Positions 36,593 to 47,557 of a stretch of 64,000 bases of DNA are shown here, in pieces. Both the position numbers and the translations under genes were made by a program. Positions within the stretch are counted from its first letter, which is position 1. The number at the start of each line of letters is the position of its first letter. The notes under the pieces are model-generated. The model did no database searches. It saw only the letters and a list, made by a program, of their open reading frames with translations, and had not been told where the DNA came from. Location of the stretch: the NCBI GenBank assembly GCA_012932295.1, contig JAAONU010000010.1, forward strand, positions 27,649,348 to 27,713,347, written 5' to 3'. This DNA is from Cyclina sinensis. Its lineage: Eukaryota; Mollusca; Bivalvia; Venerida; Veneridae.

Positions 36593-38919
36593 AACAGCAT
36601 CTGACCCATTAGGCCTATACTTCACACAGATATTCTATACAAACAAACAGAATGGATTTTTAAAACTATGGATTTTCAGAAATGAAAAGTGTAGATACAA
36701 CAGTTAACAATAAGTGAGCATTGTTATAAGAGTTAACTGCTCTTACTACAAATGTATGATTTCTGAGGTAAATTTGTTGCAAATAACATTTTAAACATTA
36801 CAAAAAAGGGAAACAAAATAACATCATATGATATTTCTTTGGCATATATATGCTTTAAAAATATCTTTTTTTTAACATTTTCATGTGTATTAATTTGGTA
36901 AAACTGATAGCTTGTTCTCTTCGAGCAACTGGTTAAAGCTATCACGTGTTACAACATTGCTTAACTCATCAGATATAGTACAACTATTTCGCAGTTAAAC
37001 AGAAAGTATATCTCACATTCTAAACACTCGTGTGTACAGAAAATACATAGTCGATGCACGACTGGTTCACTAAAGACATTACAGGAAAATGGGGATTCCG
37101 CCATCTGTTATAGTACTGAGACATAGTGAATCGAAAATCATCAAAAAATGCAAAATTTCTTAACCTCTTTTAATGCAGAGTAAAAGTTAAATAGTTTTAG
37201 TCGAAATATAGTCATTCGTAAAAAATAAAACCTATTTTGTATTAAATTTCTTGAAGACTATTTCTGTGGCAACATGTGATGGACAGTTGTTTTTTTTTCT
37301 TACGCAAAAGTATGTTTCTAGATAAAACGCAACGCTGACGTAAAAGCAAATATAGTTTTGTAGAAAGATTGGGTATATTGAACATGTATAGATTTTTACA
37401 ATGAAATACCTAGAAATAAAAGATAACAAAATCTTCCGTATCAACTTACTGCCAACAGCACCTTAGATAAAATATGTCAACAAAATAAGGCTTGTCGCAT
37501 AATGTTCCTTTTAAACATGATATCATAACGTTCTGTTCTATGTAGGAATCTGACATTTTTAAACATTAATTCAGAGGTATCATTTGGTTGTTACAAGTAA
37601 TAAGAAAATCTAATATGCTCAAATGCCCATTTTCTCGTGACCCACGACATATACATGTATCTTGATATAACAAATAAGAAAAATACAGTTAATATGTATT
37701 ATTTACTATTACAAAAAAAGGTTCTGAATGACATACACATATTTACATAAATATACTTTGTTCACAGCTAACGTCAGTTTTAAGTCACTTCTTCTTTATT
37801 TGACTAGCTTCAATAATTTACAACTTTGCATTCTAGTCTTTAATGTCTAGTTCCTACAACACCACATTCAAGTCTTTAATGTCTAGTTCCTACAACTCCA
37901 CATTCAAGTTTTTGATGACTAGTTTCGATACTCCAGTAAAATTGTTCACCACTTCACAAGTTCAATATTCTTCATTACTTCAAAATTTACTAATTTAGAA
38001 GTTTGTATAGTTTACTCTTTCGCCTTTTATTCATACAATTATGACATGCCTTGTTTAAGGATATCTCATGTAATTTTTGTAATTCAAACATTTAACAAGT
38101 TTGTTTCTATCCAGGGAGGTAATCAGAAACATTCATGATTAAGAACCATAAGTATTAAGCTGTTAAGGAATGGTACATTTTGTTTTCTACACTTACACGC
38201 TAACTCTGATTGACATTTTCTGGATAGAAAAGACATCGTTCATCATAATTTACTCTAAATTTGACTGATGTATATAGGTAAATCTAGTAACATCATTACT
38301 TATCCTCCTAAATACACAATCTCTCTAATTAAATGTCTTAAGTCAAGATACTTTATTTCTTCTACAGTGATTCCAAAATCAGATTTCTTCATAATAATTG
38401 GCAAAGACGGGTCTTGAGCATATGTGACAAATTGAATATAATTTTCAAACTGAACTTTCATTCGTCATGTGCCAAATATTAATGTTAAACCTTATTAAAG
38501 TTGTCTAGCTTTCATTGGAATGACACTGCTAACAACAACACTGTTAATTTGAACTGATGACACTTTATGTAGATTCTACTTCAAATGCATGCACACGTGC
38601 CTATTGATTTGTGACATCCCGAACAGTTTATAAATTGTGTGACATTGTGTGACACTCAGTGACCTCCTAACAAAGGATTTTCAGTTTTGTATTGGATGAT
38701 GATTTTGTTGCCGTCTCTTTCATCAAAGAACAATATGCAGACAGGAAACAGTCTAAAATATAAAATCTTATTCCTCTTGCAATACAGTTTTCTAAGGGGG
38801 AAGGACCGTTGATATATAGGCAGTACGTAAGTGGTAAATTGTCCTGAAAAAAGTATGATATTCATAGAAAATGCATTTTAACAGAATACAAATTTTAACA
38901 AGGCAGTCTGAAGGACAGC
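36593..38919. other. AT-rich non-coding stretch with a three-copy short repeat
   Basis: At 37832-37930 a unit of about 44 bp around CAAGTCTTTAATGTCTAGTT is repeated nearly three times. Otherwise no features are recognised. Confidence 0.5.
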
Positions 38920-40500
38920 TAAATTCCCTTCCGCAGCAGACATGAATATGTACTTCTTGACCTTTAACCAACCATGACCTTGATGTTGTGCCATGCATAT
39001 TATAAGCACATAGTCTCATGAAAGTAATTATTTGTGCCAAGTTATTTAAAATCTTCCTCCATAAAGTCAAAAAGTTACAAAGAACATTAAAGCTAAACCT
39101 TGAGGGTAGCAACCTGGAAGTTGGGTTCTGCACATCATGTCATAGTGGTGATCATTTGTGCAAAGTAATTAAAAACTTTCCGTAAGCCAAGTTAGTAAGT
39201 TATAGAGCAGACTTGAAATGTGGATATATGACCTTTAACTGTGACCTTGACCTTGTGGGAAGCAACCCAGTTATTGCGCTCTGCACATGGTCTCATAATG
39301 GTGACCACTTGTGCCAAGTTATTTCTAATTTTTTTTGTGGTTTAAAAGTTATGGATCGGACACGAAATGTAGACTTTAACACTTGACTTTTAAGTGTGAC
39401 CTTGACCTTGGGGGTAGCAACCAAATAATTGTGCTCTGCACATCGACAAAGGCGATCACTTGTGCCAAGTTATTTAAACAAGTTTTCAGCAGTTTAAAAG
39501 TTATGGAGCGGACACGAAAGTGATACGGACGGACAGACAGACAGACAGACAGATGTTGGGTTGGGCACATTGCAATATAGTGGTGATCACTTGTGCAAAG
39601 TAATAAAAAACTTTTCATAAGCCAAGTTAGTTCAAAAACATTTTCAGCAGTTTAAAAGTTATGGAGCGGGAACGAAAGTGTTACTGACGGACACACGGAC
39701 AGATGTTGGGTTTTGCACATTGTGTCATAGTGGTGATCATTTGTGCAAAGTAATAAAACAACTTTTCATAAGCCAAGTTAGCTAAAAAAAGTTTCAGCAG
39801 TTTAAAAAATATGGAGCGGAAACGAAAGTGTTACGGACGGACAGACAGACAGACAGATGTTGGGTTCTGCACATTGTGTCATGGTGGTGATAACTTGTGC
39901 AAAGCAATAAAAAACTTTTCATAAGCAAAGTTAGTTAAAAAAAACTTTCAGCAGTTTAAAAGTTATGGAGCGGAAACGAAAGTGTTACGGACGGACAAAC
40001 GGACGGACAGACGGATAGATGTTGGGTTCTGCACATTGTGTCATAGTGGTGATCATTTGTGCAAAGTAATAAAAAAACTTTTCGCTTCAAGTTAGTAAGT
40101 TATAGAGCAGACGTGAAATGTGGATATTGAAATTTAACTGTGACCTTGACCTTGTGGGAAGCAACCCAATTATTGCGCTCTGCACATCGTCTCATAATGG
40201 TGAACACTTGTGCCAAGTTATTTAAAAAAATCAATGGTTTACAAGTTTTGGATCGGACACGAAATGTAGACTTTTAATACTTGATCTTTAAGTGTGACCT
40301 TGACCTTGGGGGTAGCAACCCAATTATTGCACTCTGCACATCGTCTCATAATGGTGATCACTTGTGATAAGTTATTTAAAAATATATATATATCAGCGGT
40401 TTAAAAGTTATGGAGCAGACATGAAAGTGTTACGGACGGACATATGGACGGACAGACGCCATTCCTATAATCTCCTCCTCGCATTGCGGAAGGGGATTTA
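38920..40500. mobile_element. 1.58-kb TIR element with internal ~155-bp tandem repeats
   Basis: Ends are TAAATTCCCTTCCGCA at 38920 and the complement of TGCGGAAGGGGATTTA ending at 40500, inverted repeats of 16 bp with one mismatch. Inside are two alternating unit types. One starts near GATGTTGGGTT (39552, 39702, 39857, 40018); the other reads GACCTTGACCTTG followed by GGAAGCAACCC or a variant (39241, 39402, 40142, 40305). Both are separated by about 150-160 bp, with GGACGGACAGACAGACAGAC runs between. No protein is encoded. It is a non-autonomous, tandem-expanded element. Confidence 0.82.
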
Positions 40501-41101
40501 AAAAGAGTCTAAATCTCTGCATTTGTTTGTTGTTGCAATGAGATTTCACCATTCAAGCTGAACTCTGTCAGTACTATGGTTTAGAGGTCACAAGGGAGAG
40601 AACTATTGAAACTTCAAATTACAGTATAACTTGCACTTAATGACACTTGATTATAACGACATTCGCAGCATACTGACATATATGTCCAGTTCCGATTTAT
40701 TCATATTCAGTATTCATAACTTGCCATATCCGACAACCTCCCATAACCAACATTACCAATACGTGCCAATGAGTGTCGGTACAGACAAGTTTTACTGTAT
40801 AATTCTTTATTATAGAAACCTATCTGTGGGTTTCACAAGACTGAAGAAGTAAAGTTACATTTTCAACATAGTAATTTCATATAGATGTAATAATATATAT
40901 GGATTATGGACACATGACGATTTTTTGGTTGTAAATTCGATATTTGTTATGAATCATATTTGTCCTGTTCAAAAGAAACTGAGATTCATATATAATATTT
41001 CAGATTTGTCATTTAACTATAAACATGGTTTTCATTTACAATAAATAAGGTAAAGATATCCACTTCTCCTAATAAAGAAAAAAAAAGCAAAGAGGTATTA
41101 C
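40501..41101. other. AT-rich stretch, nothing recognised
   Basis: Only short chance frames. If the exon-like segment at 41102-41422 is real, this would be its downstream intron. Confidence 0.4.
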
Positions 41102-41422
41102 CTGAGACAGAAAGAGTACCAGCTCTTGCAGATGTCTATTACAGCGTTGCGATTTTATCTGTGGGTTCTGGTAGTACATGCACGGTTGCCTGTGGACCAT
41201 TGGTAGCTAAGACCTCATTTCCGCAGTATAATAATCCTGTCTATAGTTTATATTTTTACCAATGTAGCTGACCACAGGCTCAGTACAACCAAATTGAACT
41301 GGAAACGTTTGCTAACAATTGGCAACCGACATCTGTTTTGACCTTTCTGCGAAGACAAAATTCTGACCAATGTTGTTGTCATATACCTTGGGTCCGCAAC
41401 CGGCACCTACAAGAAGATTGTC
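41102..41422 (-). pseudogene. Exon-like segment with two in-frame TAG stops
   Basis: The minus strand shows an acceptor (pyrimidine-rich tract, then TTTACAG, exon from 41422) and a donor (CTCAG then GTAATA, exon to 41102). Between them are exactly 321 bp, or 107 codons, of GC-richer sequence. In phase 0 the translation is protein-like and Cys-containing, beginning DNLLVGAGCGPKVYDNNIGQ and ending HLQELVLFLSQ, with blocks VQFGCTEPVVSYIGKNINY and QPCMYYQNPQIKSQRC. Two TAG codons interrupt it; other frames are worse. The likely reading is an exon of a decayed gene or a null allele. The family is not recognised and no partner exon was found. The LTR element at 42339-47352 lies upstream. Confidence 0.45.
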
Positions 41423-41639
41423 CTGTAAATCATGTTTTAAGATGACAGAGAAAAAAAATGGTTTTATTGTAACAACAATATTTTTGCACTAAGAAATGAT
41501 AATCCTAAGTATGATTTTAATTTATCGAAAGGACCGACTGACCAACTGACGTGACCATATGGAATGTAAAAAAATCAATGGTTTTTATTACAAAATAAAA
41601 TAAAAAAAACATTGTAGGTGATTTATTGGTCTTGAGAGA

Positions 41640-41815
41640 GTTTAATGCCCTCTAACGGTAAAGCTATATATCGAGTTGACAATTTACCTAACAAACGTTA
41701 ATCGGAAGAACCAGAATTAGAGATTTATTGGAGCTCGAACCCATGACCATCAAAAAGTGAGAGGTAAAGCGATCTGAAGACAGGCAATTTCTTAACCATT
41801 TCTCCTGGGAGATGT
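41640..41815 (-). mobile_element. Possible tRNA-derived SINE
   Basis: On the minus strand, GAGAAATGGTTAAGAAATTG resembles an A-box region. ATGGGTTCGAGCTCC, about 60 bases later, fits the B-box consensus GGTTCGANNCC. It is followed by a non-tRNA body to about 41640. There is only one copy in the window, so it is held with reserve. Confidence 0.4.
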
Positions 41816-42338
41816 CCTGTAAGAAAATAAATTAGAAACATGAATAAATAAAGGTAGTGAGAGAAAACAAAAATAGGCAGAACATGATTGTTGCATGCCA
41901 ACAGGACCTCAATTAAGGCCCTAATGCCAATACCAAAGTTTTAGGCATTTTGGAGTATGAAGCAAGGCCTTAAAATGTCAATATGTTTTTAGTTCCTTTA
42001 TATATTGTTTCAGTTAACCATATGTGACCCTCTCTTGAGGAATTTGAATATTTCTCGTAGAGGTAAACATTGTCGAGTAAATACTACATACTAATTATCA
42101 TAAGTTTCTGTGTAATGGTTTCTGACAAGTACATCTTTAAAGAGTTTGTCTAAAAATGTCTACAGATGTTAAACACTGGCTGCGGAAAACTGATTAATTT
42201 ATATAAGCTAATTTATGTTATGTTGGATTTTATCCTTTTTTTGTAAAGGTGGAATCACTTTTGAAAAAAAAGATTATAAAAACAAACAACTAAACAAATA
42301 GAAATCTACAGCTAATAAAACAAACTTACCTGTAATGG

Positions 42339-42521
42339 TTAAAGTGTTCGCTTACCTTGTAACACTTTCCCTGAACAGCTGGCCCAATGTATCGTCTAGA
42401 TTCACTTAGATAATGACTCGTCTACTTTAGAAGTGTCGTCTAAAGATGGCGGTCAGGAATCGTCTGGCCTGGACTAAACCTCGCACCATCCGGTAGGCAC
42501 CCAAAACGGGTCATTTCACCA
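42339..42521 (-). repeat. 3' LTR
   Basis: On the minus strand it begins TGGTGAAATGACCCG and ends ACACTTTAA. It matches 47168-47351 along its length with about 8 differences, mostly near the TG end. Confidence 0.9.
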
Positions 42522-42533
42522 CACTCCCCCCGA
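42522..42533 (-). other. Polypurine tract
   Basis: TCGGGGGGAGTG on the minus strand lies directly before the TG of the 3' LTR, the expected place for plus-strand priming of reverse transcription. Confidence 0.75.
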
Positions 42534-43380
42534 CTTTATGGACTTGGTCCCCTCTCTGGGTCTGTGTCAATCGATAACTTGCTTAGTCCAATCCTGGGTT
42601 TCAAACCAGTACCGGCTGATCCGCCGATGCAGACTATTTACTATACCGATAGCCTGCACTAGTCCGGGTCATCTTGACAAGTTTTGAACTGACAGGAGAC
42701 TAGGACTTCAAGGCATCTTGGAGGTGGCATCTCTGACAGGCAAGAGTCATCAGAGACAACTCTGTCCACCACTGCTCAACAGCGACCAGTCTCTCGACTC
42801 CCAAGCCATTTGAATAGTTTGACTATTCTTGGCTCTGCTGTCGCTCTTCTGAGACTTGGACCTCCATGCCTTCAGAACATTTTCTGTATAACTTTGGGCA
42901 TTTGCCACTGTTTCTCGGAGAAGGTCCCTAACCTCAACTTCTCGCCTGATGGCAACCTCAGCAGCAGAAAACTCGGAGAACTGGTTTTACCACACCATTG
43001 ACTTCTAGCACCATTGTCTTCTGAGTCGAGGGTTGTCACTAACACTCACACCTATGTCACTTGGGTGATTGCTCCATGTGATACCATGCGACCCTTGTGA
43101 CCTTGGGGTTCCCGACGTCCCGATTAATCTGCAACTCCCCTACAGGTCATCGGCCCTTGTGCAATGATCCCTTAAGACTTTTCAGGGTCAAGTTTGATCT
43201 TTCGCAGCCGTTGCGATGCCACCAGAGTTGCCTCATCGGCGTCCCTCGTGAACGAGGCCCAAATCTGGTCAGCCCTTGTGCAAAATCACATCCTCCACAG
43301 GGCAGCTCACTCATTCAATTCCAGAGACATATCCACCACACCGTCACGGTACCGGTACCCGCGACAGCGAATGTAAATTG
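42534..43380 (-). pseudogene. Degraded downstream pol region
   Basis: The expected place of integrase in a Ty3-type element. No HHCC or DDE motif could be read; stops occur in all minus-strand frames. Short plus-strand frames here are shadows. Confidence 0.4.
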
Positions 43381-43700
43381 ATACGTCCCTGGTCAGCTAA
43401 ATGTTTCAGATAATGTTGTACTGAGACAACTTCACCATCCACCTGGCTAGCTGTCCCTGTAGTCCTTTAAACCGCAATTTAACCAAGCGAGGCTTGAGTG
43501 GTCAGTCCTCACTGTAAGTGGTCGACCCATCAGATATCTATAAAATCTGGAATGACGCACTTTCGCTAGAAGTTTCTTATGTGTGAGTCTGGTCAAGAAT
43601 GACGTTTGCCCCTTCTCGCACCGACTACAGGCGCATGGTTATCTGACTTGAGTTATCAAGTTCCAGATACTTTTCCACCAAGTATTCTCTGCCAGTCTGC
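43381..43700 (-). pseudogene. RNase H remnant of LTR element Pol
   Basis: With frameshifts, the minus strand reads RNF/LLAKVRHSRFYRYLMGRP then LTVRTDHSSLAWLLNCGLKD. These are the end of reverse transcriptase and the start of RNase H in Ty3 Pol (compare RTDHxALxWL). It then runs to HSLSRVPVP, matching the 'NADxLSR' block that closes RNase H. Multiple stops make it inactive. Confidence 0.75.
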
Positions 43701-43911
43701 TTTTTTTTCTTTAACAGGCGGTAACTGTCAGTAGTATGTATCACACACATCACTGGATTTGTTCCAGCTTCATGTACTACCCTTGGGACTTATATCTTTA
43801 AACCATCAACAGGTCCAATGAAGTAGTCAGGCATAGGGTCACTTGACTTACATATGACCCTAACCACGGAGTTTGGTGGAACTAACTGTCTCCGTCCTAC
43901 GATCACCCTGG

Positions 43912-44568
43912 CTACAACAGGAATACTTTTCGGCTGCCCATATTCAGTTGGATCAACTGACTCTCAAAGGTCGAGGTTCCCTGACCCATGTCCAATATGG
44001 CTGCCCCCCTGTTGAACAAGATATCAAATCCCAGCAGCATTTCCTGTTCAATTGGTGCCACGTACACTTTTTCAGTGTACCACTTCTCACCAATTTGCAA
44101 CCTAACTGGACCTACAACAAATCCTTTCATGGACATCTGGCGTCCAGCAGTAAGGAGTTTCACCTCCCTTAACTTTTGTGGTTTCCGCTTCAGCCTGTTA
44201 TACAACCTATCCAAAATGATAGTAACCTGAGCCGCTGTATCCACAATGGCCTCCACAGTCTAGTCACCTACCTGTATTTTCATACCAAACTGTGACACAG
44301 ACTTCAACTGGCACACTGTAACAACATCTGGCTCCACATCCCCCGTCATTTCGGGTTGACCCTTAGGCTGCCTGGAAGGACCACCCATTTCATTTGTTGT
44401 AGTCCTGCTGCTAATGCACGCCTGTTCTGGTATCTCAGTACTCAAGTCGGGTACTTGGCCCACAACTTTCTCCTGTACCGATACAGTCTCACCCCTTGCT
44501 TGGCAAGAAGAGACTCCATACTGATGACATCTGGCGCTAACTGGAAGGACACCTTTAACAGTTCTCAA
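43912..44568 (-). pseudogene. Gag-pol junction and retropepsin-like protease of LTR element
   Basis: The frame from 44568 runs SVSQFGMKIQVGD, meets one TAG, then continues in the same frame as TVEAIVDTAAQVTII, the active-site loop of a retroviral-type aspartyl protease (D-T-A in place of the usual D-T-G). LGFDILFNRGAAILD about 70 residues later is the flap-end LLGxD block. Length from the DTA to the end is about 110 residues, normal for the family. The TAG could be a decayed codon or a suppressible stop between gag-linker and protease; decay is more likely given the state of pol. Confidence 0.75.
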
Positions 44569-44592
44569 ATCCTACCTTGGATTCTACTGGAG

Positions 44593-46047
44593 CTATGGGC
44601 AATCCTGCTTGAAGTGGCCTTTTTTCCCAAACTCAAAACAAACCCACAATCTTTCTCCTTCCCTTGGATGGATTTGGCCTCTGCCAGCCCTGGCTGTCAG
44701 ATGTCTTGGCCTTCTCATCAAGTTTGAGTACCATCCTATCAAAGCTCTTTTGAAGCTTGTCAATGGCAGCTTCCAAGGAACTGGTCTGAGGAGCAGCTTT
44801 GGCTTGTGCCCCTTCAGATGATGTTCCCTGCACCGCACATACCGTAGCGCTGTCATCAGCTGTTTCCTTGCTGGTTCGTTTCTTTGAGCGGCCATACATA
44901 GACTGATGCAGATGTTGAAACCATCTAATCTTGTTCTATCCTGCTCCATGGTTGATGGCTTAACCATAGCAACCGCTAAACCAGCATCTTTATCAGTCAG
45001 ACCCTCACAGAATTTAATAACTGCCTGTCTATTAGAATAGTACTCAGGCAAGTCTTTAAATGCTCTAGTTGCCAGGGTCATGACTCTGTCAGCCCAATCA
45101 TCAAGGGACTCTCCCTGATTCTGATATAATTGCTGGAAACGCACTTGGGCTGTTTCAGCAAGCTCACGGGCTCCAAATCTTTGCTCTGCCTTTTCCAGAA
45201 GCTTGCGATAAGAGATTTTCTCTTGCCTTTCCATGATTATAGCATGGAAATCCGCAGCTTTCCCTGTCAAGCACCAGCACAGGCCATCCAAGCACTCGTC
45301 CAAGGTCCACTCGCATGCTTTGGCATAGCGAAGGAACTTGTGCTTGAATGCTAGCCAATTTCCTTTGCCATCATACTGCAAAGTTTTCGGTAGTCCCCGA
45401 ATAAAAGAAGCAGTATGTGACTTCTTCGTGCTTTTTGCAACCTTCCGTTTGGCAGGCAAAGTAGTCGCATCTGACGATTCATCGTTGGAATCACCATCTG
45501 ATGAGTTCGCTGCCCTAGGAGCTGGTGTTGTCTTAAGACGAGCACCCAGACTCAAAGGCTTAGCCTTTTGAGAAAGGGGCTCACCCCCACTGCCAGCAGG
45601 TGTAGCACGAACCATCTCTTTGGCTACTTTTAACACCTTCCGGACCTCCGACCAATCCGCAGGAGAAGGAGCTGCCTGAGACCAGTCAATGTCTTCATCA
45701 GACTCTTGTTTCAAGAGATGATGCAGAAGGCGGTCTTGTCTAATACTGTCCTCTGCCTCTCTATCCGAATCCTGCTGGACCGGAGAGGGCACTGGGGAAA
45801 AGTATTTCTCCATTGAAAATGGTAGGTCATGGTTAGGCGTAAAGTCGAGCTTGTCAACAATTTCATCGTCCAAGCTTCTTCTCAGCAGGTGTTCAAGCAC
45901 ACTGCGAGTCAAGCTCCCCCGGCTATTACGCAAGGTAACAATCGCCCTGGCCGACTTGCTACCAATACCTGGAACCCTTCGGAGTTCCTCTTCAGTAGCA
46001 AAGTTGACTTTTATCACTTGACTAACCTCAGCCATAGCCTCAGCCAT
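44593..46047 (-). CDS. gag: Gag polyprotein of Ty3-like LTR element
   Basis: A 484-residue open frame starting MAEAMAEVSQVIKVNFATEE. Residues about 14-60 form a helix-hairpin-helix module (LRRVPGIGSKSARAIVTLRN), similar to the ComEA-type DNA-binding HhH. Residues 75-215 are polar and charged. Residues 216-370 are the capsid-like retrotransposon Gag core (FIRGLPKTLQYDGKGNWLAF, then FKDLPEYYSNRQAVIKFCEG). The last residues hold a CCHC knuckle that has lost its second Cys (CFEFGKKGHFKQDC). Gag packages the RNA in cytoplasmic particles. The frame is intact although pol is not. A nucleic-acid-binding HhH at the Gag N-terminus is unusual for the family in general. Confidence 0.85.
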   Translation of the reverse strand: MAEAMAEVSQVIKVNFATEEELRRVPGIGSKSARAIVTLRNSRGSLTRSVLEHLLRRSLDDEIVDKLDFTPNHDLPFSMEKYFSPVPSPVQQDSDREAEDSIRQDRLLHHLLKQESDEDIDWSQAAPSPADWSEVRKVLKVAKEMVRATPAGSGGEPLSQKAKPLSLGARLKTTPAPRAANSSDGDSNDESSDATTLPAKRKVAKSTKKSHTASFIRGLPKTLQYDGKGNWLAFKHKFLRYAKACEWTLDECLDGLCWCLTGKAADFHAIIMERQEKISYRKLLEKAEQRFGARELAETAQVRFQQLYQNQGESLDDWADRVMTLATRAFKDLPEYYSNRQAVIKFCEGLTDKDAGLAVAMVKPSTMEQDRTRLDGFNICISLCMAAQRNEPARKQLMTALRYVRCREHHLKGHKPKLLLRPVPWKLPLTSFKRALIGWYSNLMRRPRHLTARAGRGQIHPREGERLWVCFEFGKKGHFKQDCP

Positions 46048-47153
46048 TTTTCAAATCAGTAGCCAAAAGATACGAGACGACTAATGTAAACTAAGACACG
46101 AATTGGTTATCAATTCGTATAACAAGTTTCAAATATGTCTGGTGATCAGCACTCAATTTATATCAAGTCCCAAGTCGTTGGAGACTGGACTAATAAATTT
46201 ATTACAACTGCTTATCGTTATATTCACTGTCTTAGACTAAATGAATTACAAGCAGTTAATTCTTACAGGAAACCTTCTTTAAAAGAATTTACCTAAATAG
46301 AATTTAAATATTACCCAAAATATTTAACAGCCAAATTCTTGATTAATAAATTCAAAAATAATTTATTAAAAGAAATAAACGAACCTGACTTTAAGTGCTG
46401 GTAACTCGAGAAGCTTAGCATCTAGGTGTGTTATTGTACAATTCAACGAGGAACTCAGCCTCAAGTTGAAAGGAGTGAAAGTAAAGTAAGGACTTGGCTT
46501 TTACTATACTCACTATCTGTAAAAGTCAGCTGTTCGGAACTCACGTGACCTTATAGAGAGAATAAATTATTTTGGTAGCTTCTGATTAAATCAAAATTAC
46601 TGTACAAAATAATTATTCCAAAACTAATTCTAACAGTTTTTATCAGAATTTACACGAATTTTCTTAGAAAGTAATAAAACTTACATTCCTATATCCTGTA
46701 AGAAATTCAATAATATTTCATACTCAAATCAACCAAGCTTAGCTGGCTCAATCTGTATGAACTGCTTATTTAATTCTGAACCTCAGTGCAGATGTCTGAA
46801 ACAAGCTGCAAAGGACCAACCAATGTGTTGTAACATTTAGTTGTGTTCAACCCAACTGTCTGGGCGGAAATGCTTGGTATTCCGGCTGCGCATGCGTAGA
46901 GAGTCCAATACATCTAAGTTACAAAACTCGCCACAAAAGTACTTAAAACAATACTTCTTGGCAAATTACCCAGATGCAAAGGCCAACTGTCCAGTACACA
47001 AACGATCCAAACCGACAGCCACTCTTCCCCCGCTAAAATTATCGAAATATAAAAATTCAAATAACGAGCCAGCGAAATTTCTTCGCCTGAGTAAGCCGCA
47101 TGTTTTGCCTTTGGATCTTTCAGAATCCCTGTCGAATCGACGTGAATTCGTTT
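46048..47153 (-). other. Leader of LTR element between PBS and gag
   Basis: About 1.1 kb without a convincing frame, longer than a usual Ty3 leader. It may contain a nested insertion (46120-46840 is more AT-rich than the rest), but no inverted ends or duplications were found. Confidence 0.45.
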
Positions 47154-47167
47154 CACCGCTGCCACCA
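47154..47167 (-). other. Primer binding site
   Basis: TGGTGGCAGCGGTG on the minus strand immediately follows the 5' LTR. It starts with the TGG that pairs with a tRNA CCA end; the rest would pair with a tRNA 3' end such as that of a Leu tRNA. The tRNA identity is inferred. Confidence 0.7.
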
Positions 47168-47351
47168 TTAAAGTGTTTGCTTACCTTGTAACACTTTCCC
47201 TGAACAGCTGGCCCAATATATCGTCTAGATTCACTTAGAAAATGACTCGTCTACTTTAGAAGTGTCGTCTAAAGATGGCGGTCAGGAATCGTCTGGCCTG
47301 GACTAAACCTCGCACCATCCGGTAGGTACCGGAACACGGGTAATTTCACCA
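47168..47351 (-). repeat. 5' LTR
   Basis: Begins TGGTGAAATTACCCG on the minus strand and ends ACACTTTAA next to the primer binding site. It pairs with 42339-42521. Confidence 0.9.
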
Positions 47352-47557
47352 TATGGTAAATATCCTAATTCCATAAATCATTTTGTTCATCACAGCACCT
47401 AGTAAACAGTTCCTGCTAAAAATGTTTGTTTATATCTGTATTACTAAGGTTATATGCAGTTAAATTAATTATATACACAAAAAATATGTCAAAACTATTT
47501 ACACATCTGTAGAAATTTCAGCATAGTGACGTCATATGATTGAACAGTTTTGTTTGT

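Larger units (their letters stand above)
42339..47352 (-). mobile_element. Ty3-like LTR retrotransposon, defective
   Basis: Two direct repeats of about 184 bp (42339-42521 and 47168-47351) flank a 4.6-kb interior read on the minus strand. In order it holds a primer binding site next to the 5' LTR, a long leader, Gag with a zinc knuckle, a retropepsin, a short RNase H remnant, and a purine tract next to the 3' LTR. The LTRs differ at about 8 positions, so the insertion is not new. Only about 0.4 kb separates protease from RNase H, so nearly all of reverse transcriptase is deleted and integrase is unrecognisable. ATGG at 42335-42338 and 47353-47356 is a possible target duplication. It cannot make its own enzymes. 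Confidence 0.9.

Noticed and set aside
43873..45571. Plus-strand open frames across the retrotransposon
   Set aside because: They are antisense shadows of Gag and protease.
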